Source of the DNA: Chionoecetes opilio | Taxonomy: Eukaryota > Arthropoda > Malacostraca > Decapoda > Majidae | Length of the DNA stretch: 64,000 nucleotides | Reading direction: 5' to 3' | Assembly (NCBI GenBank): GCA_016584305.1 | Contig: JACEEZ010000469.1 | Location: 62,001 to 126,000 of the forward strand | Shown here: positions 21,722 to 32,690 of the stretch, piece by piece | Position numbering within the stretch: the first letter of the stretch is position 1 | How the letters are laid out: each line of letters starts with the position of its first letter | Program-made: the position numbers and the translations under genes | Notes under the pieces: model-generated | Told to the model about the DNA's origin: nothing | What the model saw: only the letters and a program-made list of their open reading frames with translations | Databases searched by the model: none

Positions 21722-23484
21722 TTTTGCTCAGTGAGCAGCTGCTCACTGAACAAATTTCGCTGAGCTGCTCTACGAAACTATTACACGGTGATCTGTTTGA
21801 TGAGCAAAATCTTGAAATTCCTGACTTTCATAATGCTACACCCACTGCTACACCCTGACACCACTGTAATGCCCGTTATTCGGAAGAGATAGGATGGGAA
21901 TTCCTATCATACAATTCCCGGGTTATGTCCGTAAGAAGGAAAAAAAAGGTTTCAATAATCATATGTTTTCTGGGGCAAGTTGTCACCTAGACCCAGCATA
22001 TGGAGGAATAGGGTATTCCTATCATATTAAGGTCAATTCAATCTTTTCGTTTCTCGTGAAAACATACTTCTTTCTTTCTATCTCTCACTTCTATCTTCCT
22101 CCCTTCCCTCACTCCCTCCCCCCATACACTCCGGATACGAGTCAAAATTCGTGGGACACTTATTTCGCGATCATCGATAACTAGGAGATTCAAAACTTTT
22201 CATCCTCTCCTCACCTTCCTATCAGATCAAGGAACACTCTTAGTTTCTTATTGTCCTTCAAAATAGACACAATAGTGACAGATCACGTTCATAAATGGAT
22301 GGGTTAGTCGAGTTATTTGCTAAATTAAAAGTCAACCAAATTTATGTCTCGACTCCACTAATTCGTCTCTCTAAAAAACGCGTTCGTAGGCTTGAACGAA
22401 AGGAAATAACACTTTCCCCGGATATTAGAATAAACATATTAAATTCTTCTATATCAAAGTAAAAGAACTGTATTATAGGCAGCCATTTCATATGTATACT
22501 TGTTTCATTAGTTAATAAAGTCATTCATGGTCTGATAATCCCTTCAGGAGAAGCCGTTCATAGAATCCGAACACTCCCCTTTTTCCCGCTACTAAGCCAA
22601 ACCTCGCCTTAGTTCCCTCGAGGACGCCAGTTTCTCATCCATTCCTCTCCAGGTAAGACCTCGGTACCTCGCTCCTATTCCCCCCCCTTCCTTGTTATAA
22701 TATATCTATATATAGGTAGAGTTGGTTAGTGTTTTCATTAACGCATAGGAGGCCTGCCCCATCCTTATAAGTGTTATTAACGGAGTCTCTCATCCATTCC
22801 TCTCCAGAAACCAGGCCACATGGTACAGTGAACTCCACACCCACCCATTCCTCTCACATTTTCTCTCCTATATATATATTCCATGTATACCTATAGTGCT
22901 CAGTTGATACGGACATAGGTGGTAGTTCTAAGAATGATTCAGTGAGGGAGGTTATGCTCTGTAGAGCTTGCCCGTTCCAAATTAGAGTTTGTATATGTGT
23001 CTAAGATCTCAAACAGAGAAATAATGTTTCATGGTGAATAAATAGGATGATGTTTCAAATATAGTTCTTGTGTTTATTGCAAAAACCCCAGGTGATTATT
23101 CCGCGTGTTAGGACAATACTTCCCCACACCTCCAAAAAGAGTCAGCCTTACTCGGTGTAATTCTAAGTATCAACCACGACTACTAAATAAATCATATATA
23201 TATATTCAAACGTGCTCAGGAAGTAAAACCATAGAACTACTTGCCTGAGCTGGTGGCAGCATTTCCCCTTACTCCTTAACTCCTACCCTTTCCCCTTAAC
23301 CTTAACTCCTACTCCTTCCCCTTAAGTTCATTCCCATTTCAGTACTCTCCGCAGCGAGAAGTGTTCGTACTATAATTAAATAGTGAAGTCATAAGACAAA
23401 TTTTAATTCTCAATTCAGTTGTAATCAATGAAAAATCCTAACCAGATTAATATCATTCAATATAAAAGGGTGTCAGCAACACCT
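21722..23484. other. Interior of D left of the minisatellite, no gene recognised
   Basis: Opens with the palindromic TGCTCAGTGAGCA motifs (to about 21,810). A single minisatellite-like unit occurs at about 21,838-21,868, followed by 1.6 kb of AT-rich sequence, so that stretch may be an insertion into the minisatellite. A CTCATCCATTCCTCTCC segment occurs twice (about 22,636 and 22,787). Short open frames show no recognisable family. Confidence 0.45.
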
Positions 23485-23498
23485 ATAAAAACCCTGGC

Positions 23499-24520
23499 AC
23501 CACACCACCACCACCACTGCTACACCCTGACACCACCACCACCACTGCTACACCCTGACACCACCACCACCACTGCTACACCTTGACACCACCACCACCA
23601 CTGCTACACCCTGACACCACAACCACCACTGCTACACCCTGACACCACCACCACCCCTGCTACACCCTGACACCACCACCGCTAAACACTAACACCACCA
23701 CCACCACCACTACTGCTACACCCTGACACCACCACCACCACTGCTACAACCTAACACCACCACCACCACTACTGCTACACCCTGACACCACCACCACTAC
23801 TGCTACACCCTGACACCACCACCACCACTGCTACACCCTGACACCACCACCACCACTGCTACACCCTAACACCACCACCACCACTACTGCTACACCCTGA
23901 CACCACCACCACCACTGCTACACCCTGACACCACCACCACCACTACTGCTACACCCTGACACCACCACCACCACTGCTACATCCTGACACCACCACCACC
24001 ACTGCTACACCCTGACACCACCACCGCTACACCCTAACACCACCACCACCACCACTGCTACACCCTGACACCACCACCACCACTGCTACAACCTGACATC
24101 ACTACCACCTCTGCTACACCCTGACACCACCACCGCTACACCTTAACACCACCACCACCACTACTGCTACACCCTGACACCACCACCACCACTGCTACAC
24201 CCTGACACCACCACCACCACTGCTACGCCCTGACACCACCACCGCTACACCCTAACACCACCACCACAACTACTGCTACACCCTGACACCACCACCACCA
24301 CTGCTACACCCTCACACCACTACCACCACTGCTACACCCTGACACCACCACCGCTACACCCTAACATCACCACCACCACTACTGCTACACCCTGACACCA
24401 CCACCACCACTGCTACACCCTGACACAACCACCACCACTGCTACACCCTAACACCACCATCACTGCTACACCCTAACACCACCACCACTGCTACACCCTG
24501 ACACCACCACCACCACCACT
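23499..24520. repeat. Minisatellite of CACCACCACCACTGCTACACCC-type units
   Basis: Roughly 35-40 tandem units of variable length (about 19-31 bp) built from (CAC)n, CTGCTACACCCTGA and ACAC. Some units have ACTACTGC or CACCGC variants. The strand bias is extreme: the plus strand has almost no G outside CTGC and CTGA. Not an open frame over any length and so not protein coding. Confidence 0.95.
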
Positions 24521-24768
24521 GTCCTTCATATAATTCGGTATTTAAAGAGTTTAAGAACAAAATGCTCTTGCAATAAATAATTTAGTCATCCACTAATATC
24601 GGTTCTTTATAACAGAAAATGTTTTTGCTCACTGAGCAAGTTTTGCTAAATGAGCAAAAATAGCTACCAAGGAATTCGCTGTTTTTCTCAACGAAACAGG
24701 CTTACATTGAGCAAACTGCTCACTAAGCACTGCTCACTGAGCAAAAAAGTGCCCGTGTAATAGCGGCT
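24521..24768. promoter_or_regulatory. Right end of D with palindromic TGCTCACTGAGCA boxes
   Basis: Four or more copies of the palindrome or its half (TTGCTCACTGAGCAAG, CTGCTCACTAAGCAC, CTGCTCACTGAGCAAA) between 24,625 and 24,750, mirroring 21,725-21,780 at the other end. Probable transposase-binding sites (inference). Confidence 0.5.
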
Positions 24769-24771
24769 TTA

Positions 24772-25082
24772 GTCAGGCTTAGTGCTTGTGTGTGGGAGGG
24801 AGGCACAAAAACTCTTGTTTCAGCGGAGAAGTGTTCAAGCCTTGTGATTGGTCGAAACTGCCTAAGCAGCGCTCAGACAGGCAACGTGATTGGCTAGTAG
24901 GATTCTCGGACCACGCCCAATACCTAAGGCGTTGGAGGTGTAAGGCAAGGAACAGGCGCCTGAATTATCGTCTGTACATAGGCCTGAGCCGGTGCCTTAG
25001 CCAGGCCGTTTCAAAAGCGCCTGAAGACGGGTAAGGCGCTCTTTTTGCCTTACCTCTAAGGCACTTCTCAGCATCTCTCCCC
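24772..25082. mobile_element. Right end of element A2
   Basis: Matches 21,420-21,717 of A3, including two GTGATTGG boxes at 24,844 and 24,886 and the terminal block ending CTCAGCATCTCTCCCC. The open frame at 24,786-25,034 is an incidental consequence of this sequence. Confidence 0.8.
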
Positions 25083-25083
25083 T

Positions 25084-25189
25084 GAAGTGCCTAACCAGAT
25101 TTATGGTATAGAAGATTTGTTCTGTGATCGATTTTCCCAGGGGACTATATGTAAGATAATTCATGATATTCTTAGGTTGTATGTGTGAT
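25084..25189 (+). pseudogene. Last coding segment of the outer host LINE
   Basis: The plus strand reads EVPNQIYGIEDLFCDRF and then CKIIHDILRLYV followed by TGA at 25,187-25,189. This is the usual LINE tail after the HVMQDCP motif that stops at 10,103, now about 15 kb away. It continues the frame fragment at 13,583-13,601. The following AT-rich 190 bp may be the 3' untranslated region. Confidence 0.7.
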
Positions 25190-25374
25190 TTCTTTTTGTT
25201 ACTGGGGAACTGTCTGGAGATTTTTTGTGAATTACTTAAGTAAATTTGTGGACTACAGTGTAGATGATTACCTATATGTCTGTATATATAAAGATTTATA
25301 TTTTCTCTTAATTCATGTTTACATGTTTATTATCATTTAGTGTATAATGTAATTCCTGACTGTGGTCAATAGAA

Positions 25375-25395
25375 TATCTATCTATCTATCTATCT

Positions 25396-25459
<64 letters not shown>
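25375..25459 (+). repeat. (CTAT)n plus (TG)n compound microsatellite
   Basis: Short CTAT run followed by about 30 TG units. Confidence 0.95.
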
Positions 25460-25461
<2 letters not shown>

Positions 25462-25544
25462 GTAGGGTGGAGGGGCATGCGGATACGTAATATGTCAACA
25501 TTTTATTGTTTCGTATAAATATATATTTTTTTGTTTTACATTTG

Positions 25545-26264
25545 TGCCTATAGCGCCTGTAGGCAGTGACCTCCAGGGTACTTGAGGGCTAAGATGGTTG
25601 GCCCTTGCCCGTAGTCGAATCGAATCGAAACCAAAAGAGAAAGCAGGAGATGGGGAAGTGGGGACAGGGGGGAAGAATAAGGTTGGTGAGAGAAGAAAAT
25701 TTAGTGTGAGGAAAAGACTCTGGGGCTTAACCCAGGTGTTGTTTGTGTGTATATGGTGTGTTGGGTCGGTCTGGGAACGCTTTTTCTACTCGCCCGATCA
25801 AACAAAAACCACTCTGGGACGGCATGGCAGGACATGGGTCATGAACGATGGAACCCCGGACACAACCAAGACAACCCCAGGCACCCCTCCGCCGCCCACC
25901 GCAGTGTTCTTCTGTTATTAGATCTTCGTTTTCTTCTTTAAGCTTGTCTTGTTCTGCTTCATTTTCTTGTCTTGAGTGTTTGTCTTGTTCTGCTTCTATT
26001 TCTTGATTTTTCTTCTGCCCGTAGTGGAGCAGGCATGATTTTTATAGTGACGCCTGCGATTAGAAGTTCATGCTGCCCCCTGTGTCCTCCGATGCACTCG
26101 CAATCGAAGGTAGAGTTAATGGGCAGCATGTGAGTGTTCTTAGACCACTCGACGGTGCAGAAAAATTTGAAGCGGAGTTTTTTGGGGTGGTTCTCATCGG
26201 GGATCGAACTCGGGTCACCGAGAACGCCACTCGGGGACGCTAAACACTCTGCTACCGCCTCCCC
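25545..26264 (-). mobile_element. tRNA-derived SINE, family 3, interrupted by a 400-bp insertion
   Basis: Reverse-strand copy of the complete SINE at 41,524-41,864. The tRNA-like head (GGGGAGGCGGTAGC, and GAGTTCGATCCCC as box B) is at the right end. The tail segment with CCTCAAGT, CACTGCCTACAGGCGCTAT is at 25,545-25,605. The two parts are separated by 25,616-26,015, flanked by the 10-bp direct repeat TGCCCGTAGT. Confidence 0.8.
25616..26015. mobile_element. 400-bp insertion within the family 3 SINE, 10-bp TSD
   Basis: Flanked by TGCCCGTAGT at 25,606-25,615 and 26,016-26,025; the SINE copy at 41.5 kb has the equivalent site once and uninterrupted. The insert opens with CGAATCGAATCGA, which on the minus strand would be a short tandem 3' tail, as in many short LINE or SINE copies. 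Its opposite end is AT-rich. Not matched to a known family. The open frame across 25,598-25,921 runs over the boundary and is not a gene. Confidence 0.7.
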
Positions 26265-26284
26265 AAATATGAACCAATTTAGCT

Positions 26285-26415
26285 GCTAATTTGCAAATAT
26301 CTATTTTGTTTTCGTCTCTTGTCCTTGAAAGATTCCCAGGAGCGAGTGGGGATTCGAACCGGCGAACTACAGAATGGCGCGCCGCGCTCTTATCCACTCG
26401 ACCAGCGGGCAGTGT
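26285..26415 (-). mobile_element. tRNA-derived SINE family 1, partial copy
   Basis: On the minus strand: box A-like TGGTCGAGTGGATAAGAGCG, CCATTCTGTAGTTCG and box B GGTTCGAATCCCC. Related to 7,745-7,995 but without the long body. Confidence 0.55.
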
Positions 26416-26822
26416 GTGTGTGGCTGCGTGTATGTGTTTATCACTACCTGTCGTTGTTTCCCTGATGTGGTCTTGTTGTCTCGTTTAGTAGGCTGCATTC
26501 CTTGTGGAACTCTTTTACTTGTTGATTTTCTCGTCCCCAACTCCTGCCTTCTTTTCCAGCGAATGGACTCGTACACCATTGATACTTAGAGGGGAAAAAA
26601 TAGTGCCGCTCATCATAACAGCAATACTGTAATGCGATAAATTAGGAGCTTGGAGACGTGATACTTTTCTATATTAAATACAAGTTCCATGAAGCGTGTG
26701 TTTGCGCTTCTATTTCAGAGATGTAATGTGGCTTATGAATTTTGTCTTTTCGTTTACTATTTTTTGTCGTTGTTATTTTTCTGCGAAACACTAATTCGTT
26801 TGTTTATATCTTTTCCCCACAG

Positions 26823-28180
26823 TTACGGCGCCCGCCACAAGACTCCTGCTCACCACCACCACATCTTCCTCTTCTGTATCCAGCGTCCTTCCCCGAGAAC
26901 CTTCCACATCTATGCCACCATCCATAACTGCACCTCCTCCAGCCTCTACAACACCTCCTCCTCCTTTTTCTGATTTACTGTCTGCATTACTAATTCATTC
27001 TTCAGCCACTGAGCCGTCCCTCTCTTCAGTCTCCCCTCCTCCTCCTGATCCGCTACAAAATATCATATTCTCCCCTCCTTCCTCTCCTGATCTTCCTTTT
27101 TCTACATTCTCTTCTCCCTCCACTAATCCATCGTTTCCACCAGCCACTCTTTCATCTACAGACCCACCAACAGCCACAGTCTCTCCTTCCTTTATTAATC
27201 CACTATCAACGAAGGTTTCTGTTAATTCATCCACTAATCCACCTCTTATCACAGACGCACCTCCTTCCACTTCCACTACGGCTTTCTCTTATTTAACCAC
27301 GGTACAGCCCATGCCGAGCACCACAGCTTCTCCACCCCTATCCACCACAGCCCCTCCAACCCCCATCACCACCGCCGCACCACATCCCTCCATTGTCACA
27401 GACTGGGCGCTTTCCACCTCCGATCCACCTCCTTCCTTCTCCATAACACCATTACGCTCCACCAGAGTGTTATATCCGCCGCATACTCGCCCCCCTCTTC
27501 CGGTCACTAGTAAGGCTCCACGCACTCCAACCTCCACCTCGTCCTTACCCTCCACAGCAGCCCCTCCACTGCCCACGCCCACCACAGCTCCACCACTCTC
27601 CACTACACTCACACTATATTCCACAACAGCCACATCACACACCACGGACCATCACAGGCCGTCAAGCCTCACCACAATCACATTGCCACCCCCACCTCCG
27701 GCCTCAACCACCACCACCACGGTCCCACTATCATCTCCATCACCATCCTCGACCCCGCCACCGTCTGTCACCGCCTCCACCACCATCACGCCGCAGGAAT
27801 ATCCACGCAGCCTCATGTATGCCAGCCACCTCCGTCAGCGACCCTACTTCCCCGCTTTTCGAAGCACCTCATCTCCCACTTATGTCCTCGCTTCTTCCTC
27901 CCTCCATCCAGCCTCTTCGTTATCTTCCTCCTTTCTTTTCTTTCACCTTTCTTCTTCTTCCTCCTCCTCCTCCTCCTCCTCCTCCTCCTCCTCCTCCTCC
28001 TCCTCCTCCTCCTCCTCCTCTTCCTCGTTTTCACGCTCCCCCATCAGGATCGAGAGAACTATCCCCTCCACACTTCCACCACCACCGTACTTCGACCCAG
28101 AGGCGCCCACCAACATCTCGGCGCAGCTTGGGACGCACGCCTACCTCCCCTGCAGGATCCGGAACCTCGGCAACCAGTCG
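26823..28180 (+). CDS. Internal exon of a Dpr/DIP-type Ig cell-surface protein with mucin-like N-terminal part
   Basis: Bounded by a pyrimidine-rich acceptor ending CCCCACAG at 26,822 and a donor GTGGGT at 28,181. The frame is open from the first complete codon (26,825) to the donor, about 452 codons. Residues up to about 27,800 are dominated by Ser, Thr and Pro, as in an O-glycosylated stalk. A Ser run of about 29 is encoded by a (TCC)n microsatellite (27,955-28,026). From 28,085 the exon reads PYFDPEAPTNISAQLGT, then YLPCRIRNLGNQS, closely resembling the start of Dpr first Ig domains, with the B-strand Cys at 28,151. Dpr proteins are membrane-anchored synaptic recognition molecules that pair with DIPs. 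The signal peptide and the rest of the Ig domain are in other exons. Not seen in the remaining 35.8 kb: the expected SWIRHRD-type exon. Confidence 0.7.
27955..28026 (+). repeat. In-frame (TCC)n microsatellite encoding poly-Ser
   Basis: About 22 TCC units with flanking TTC units inside the Dpr-type exon. Unit changes would alter Ser number without shifting frame. Confidence 0.95.
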
Positions 28181-29399
<1,219 letters not shown>

Positions 29400-29630
29400 T
29401 TTGCATTTCTATTGTTGTTACTGTTATTGTTTATATGATCATTATTATTGTTAAAATTATCATCATTATTGTTATTATCTATATCATTACTATAATAATA
29501 TTATCATTATTATTAAAAGTATTATCATTATCATTATAATCATTGCCATTGTTATTATTACTATTATTATTATTATTATAACTATCATTGCTATTATCAT
29601 TATCATTATTATTATTATTATTGCATATTA
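29400..29630 (+). repeat. Imperfect ATT/ATC trinucleotide array, SINE tail
   Basis: Degenerate ATT, ATC and GTT units. Directly abuts the tail end of a family 4 SINE at 29,631. Confidence 0.85.
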
Positions 29631-30795
29631 GCACCAGGTCGGATTCGAACCCATTTTTCTTGGCGTATTAGCTCCCGCACTACACCGAGGTTAAAAATTA
29701 ATGATGCGCACCCCTTACATATTATTACCCCAAACCATAGACCACTGTATACCTGGACTGCGCACGAAATATCGGCCTGTTGCACATGGGCCTGAACTTG
29801 CCCTGAAGTCGGAGGGCCGCTCGGATTCATATATATATATATATATATATACGCATCATATAGACTGGTTTATCAGTATATATGATATACTGTAATCTTC
29901 GTAAATGTTTATTCTATAATATTATCAAATAAAAAACAGTAAAACACGGTAAAGAAATGCCATTACGAGACTCTGAAGAAATATGCATGAACTTAATATT
30001 CACTTCAACTCTTCGCAATTTTAAACTTTGAGAGTCAACTTTTATCATGAAGGGTATCAATAGAAGCGCAATTTTATTAGCTTTCCATTGCTATATCTCG
30101 TTATCTGATAAATTAATTATAACCATGCATAAATTAGCGTTAAATAAATAAATAAAATCATCAATCGGGTAATTTTCCCGATTGATGAGGTTATTTATTT
30201 AGTTAACGCTAATTTATACATGGTACTAATTCATTTATCAGAAAACGAATTATATAAGTAAATAAATAACATCATCAATCGGGAAAATTACCCAATTGAT
30301 GATTTTATTTATTTATTTAACGCTAATTTATGCATGGTTCTAATTCATTTATCAGATAATGAAATATAGCAATGGAAAGCTAATACAATTGCGCTTCTAT
30401 TGATACCCTTCATGATAAAAGTTGACTAGCAAAGTTTTAAATGGCGAAGAGTTAAGTGAATATTAAGTTCATGCATATTTCTTCATAGTCTCGTAATGGC
30501 ATTTGTTTAGCGTGTTTTACTGTTTTTTATTTGATAATATTATAGAACAAACATTTACGAAGATTACAGTATATCAAATATACTGATAAACCAGTCTATA
30601 TGATAGTCCATAGTCAATATATCTTTGTCGGGCGCCCCGCAGGCCGATATGCAGCCCTGCAATTCAAAACATTGTCGCGTGTGCAGTCCAGGTATACAGT
30701 GGTCTATGCCCAACCCCATATCGGTGGGGGGAGCAAGCAACTGAAATCTATCACGGCCTGGACACTCAACAAATGTAATCAATTAAGACAATAAA
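29631..30795 (-). mobile_element. tRNA-derived SINE family 4, copy 1, interrupted by a foldback element
   Basis: The minus strand has GGGTTCGAATCCGACCTGGT (box B and tail). The body (TTACATATTATTACCCC, then CCCAACCCCATATCGGTGGG) is split at 29,736/30,708 by the foldback element. The remainder runs to about 30,795 (CTGGACACTCAAC, CAATTAAGAC). Compare the inverted pair at 30,958-31,345. Confidence 0.6.
29737..30707. mobile_element. Foldback / MULE-like element with arms over 400 bp
   Basis: 971 bp. The ends ATAGACCACTGTATACC and GGTATACAGTGGTCTAT are perfect inverts, and the arms pair over most of the element. Flanks CCCCAAACC (29,728-29,736) and GCCCAACCC (30,708-30,716) match at 7 of 9 bases, compatible with a decayed 9-bp duplication as made by Mutator-like elements. 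The centre (about 30,160-30,310) holds two smaller palindromes built on CATCAATCGGG/CCCGATTGATG. No coding capacity. The superfamily is inferred from arm and duplication length only. Confidence 0.65.
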
Positions 30796-30866
30796 TGACT
30801 TTATTGATTAAATATAATTGCAATTAATAACAACAAAATAATTAATACTAACTGATATAATATTAA

Positions 30867-30867
30867 C

Positions 30868-30939
<72 letters not shown>

Positions 30940-30957
30940 AAATAATTGACAAGTTCT
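30867..30957 (+). repeat. (AAT)n array, SINE tail
   Basis: About 24 AAT units with one interruption, ending at the tail of a family 4 SINE. Confidence 0.93.
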
Positions 30958-31345
30958 ATAACAGTACCAGGTCGGATTCGAACCCCTGGACAGGGCATCT
31001 GAGCTCACTCACCACATGGTGGTTAAAAGGTAATGATACGCACTCCTTACATATTATTACCCCAACCCCATTTCGGTGGGGGGCGCAGGCGACTTTATTC
31101 TATCGCGGCCAGGACACTCACCAATTTTATTAATTAAGACATTTATTGTCTTAATTGATTAAATTTGTTGAGTGCCCTGGCCGCGATAGAATAAAGTTGC
31201 CTGTCCCCCCCCACCCTCACACCGAGATGGGGTTGGGCTAATGATATGTAAGGAGTGCGTATCATTAACTTTTAACCTCCGTGTGGTGAGAGAGCTAAGA
31301 CGCCCACGTCCAAGGATTCGAATCCGACCTGGTACTGTTACACAA
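30958..31345. mobile_element. Family 4 SINE inverted pair (palindrome)
   Basis: Two copies in opposite orientation meeting at about 31,140, where TTAATTAAGACA faces TGTCTTAATTGATTA. Each arm of about 185 bp carries ACCAGGTCGGATTCGAA, TTACATATTATTACCCC-type and TATCGCGGCC segments. The outer ends carry the tRNA-like box B and abut AAT or ATT arrays. No coding. Confidence 0.75.
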
Positions 31346-31389
31346 TTTGTTTAAAAAATAAGTCTTAGTTAATTTGTCTGAATTGATTA

Positions 31390-31414
31390 AATTATTATTA
31401 TAATTATTATTATG

Positions 31415-31446
<32 letters not shown>

Positions 31447-31740
31447 CATTATTATTATTATCATTGTTATTATCATCATCATTACTGTTACCTTTATCAT
31501 CATTATCATTATTATCATTATTGTCATTTCATTATCATTATTATCTTCATCATTATCATTATTATTATTATCATTATTGTTATTACCGTTACTGTTATTA
31601 TTATTGCAATTATTATAATTGTTAACATTATTATCATTATTATTATTGTTAAAAATTTTATTATTTTTATTGTCATTATTATTATCATTAGTATTATCAT
31701 TAGTATTATCATTGTTATTAATATTATCATTATCACTATT
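31390..31740 (+). repeat. ATT/ATC-rich trinucleotide array
   Basis: Degenerate ATT, ATC and GTT units starting just beyond the outer end of the second SINE arm. Overlapping open frames encode only Ile/Leu/Met runs and are artefacts. Confidence 0.85.
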
Positions 31741-31744
31741 TTCG

Positions 31745-32690
31745 GTTCAGAGGCAACTGGGCGACAGGATAACTTAACGACAGTCAACTAGGCGACAGTA
31801 TAACTTGGCGATCGTCAATTGGGCGAAAGAATAACTTGGCGACAGTCAACTGGGCGACAGGATAAATTGGCGACAGTCAACTGGGCGACAGGATAACTTG
31901 GAGACAGTCACTTGGGCGAAAGGATAACTTGGCGTCAGTCAGCAGGGGTTCATAATACCTTGACGACAGTCAACTGGGCGACAGGATAACTTGGCGACAG
32001 TCAATTGAGCAAAGGGTAACTTGGTGACAGTCAACTGGGCGACAAGATAACTTGGCGACAGTCAACTGGGCAACAGGATAACTTGGCGACAGTCAATTGG
32101 GCGAAAGGGTAACTTGGCGTCAGTCAACTGAAGGACAAGATAACTTGGCGTCAGTCAACTGGGCGACAGGATAACTTGGCGTCAGTCAACTGGGCGACAG
32201 GATAACTTGGCGACAGTCAACTGAACGACAAGATAACTTGGCGTCAGTCAACTGGACGACAGGATAACTTGGCGTCAGTCAACTGGGCGACAGGATAACT
32301 TGGCGACAGTCAATTGAGCAAAGAGTAACTTGGTGACAGTCAACTGGGCAACAGAATATCTTGGCGACAGTCAACTGGACGACAGGATAATTTGGCAACA
32401 GTCAATTGGGCGAAAGGATAACTTGGCGACAGTCAACTGAACGAAAGGATTACTTGGCGTCAGTCAACTGGGCGAAAGGATTACTTAGCGTCAGTCAACT
32501 GAGCGAAAGGATTACTTGGCGACAGTTAACTGGGCGAAAGGATTACTTGGCGACAGTCAACTGAGCGAAAGGATTACTTGGCGACAGTCAGCTGGGTGAA
32601 AGGATTACTTGGCGACAGTCAGCTGGGTGAAAGGATTACTTGGCGACAGTCAACTGGGTGACAGGACAAGTAGGTGAAAGAAATATCTGG
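31745..32690 (+). repeat. 31-bp dimeric minisatellite, about 30 copies
   Basis: The consensus unit is GGCGACAGTCAACTG (15 bp) plus GGCGACAGGATAACTT (16 bp); both halves start with GGCGACAG. About 30 units show patchy substitutions: GGCGAAAGG and GATTACTT variants cluster towards the right end, GGCGTCAGT in the middle. Unit length is not a multiple of three, so it is not coding. Confidence 0.95.

Larger units (their letters stand above)
20612..24768. mobile_element. Element D: PIF/Harbinger-like, TSD TTA, with palindromic end motifs and a minisatellite
   Basis: Ends AGCCGCTATTACA and TGTAATAGCGGCT, flanked by TTA at 20,609-20,611 and 24,769-24,771. Comparison with A3 (CCTTGCCATAAGTGCTTGG) shows the uninterrupted A-family sequence, so the borders are supported. 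Both ends carry several copies of TGCTCA(C/G)TGAGCA, a perfect palindrome likely to be bound by the transposase. No transposase was recognised. The left end is interrupted by A3 and most of the right half is a minisatellite. Confidence 0.75.
13602..25082. mobile_element. Element A2: A-family transposon swollen to 11.5 kb by internal insertions
   Basis: The left end GGGGCCGGATGCTGAG is at 13,602 and the right end CTCAGCATCTCTCCCC ends at 25,082. Its own sequence survives at 13,602-13,812, 19,303-19,335, about 20,590-20,611 and 24,772-25,082, all matching A1 or A3. The rest is element B (with C inside), a hairpin plus Helitron-like sequence, and element D (with A3 inside). The target duplication is not clear: the flanks read ATCA and TGAA around the terminal G/C runs. 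It begins only 19 bases from A1, in the same host LINE frame. Confidence 0.7.

Noticed and set aside
23499..24520. Collagen-like or repetitive coding sequence in the CACCAC array
   Set aside because: Unit lengths vary without respect to frame and stops occur in all frames; not coding.
26689..26973. Open frame starting before the Dpr-type exon
   Set aside because: It crosses the splice acceptor in a different frame from the Ig-coding frame.
31390..31790. Poly-Ile and Met/Ile-rich open frames
   Set aside because: They are translations of ATT/ATC arrays with no other sequence content.
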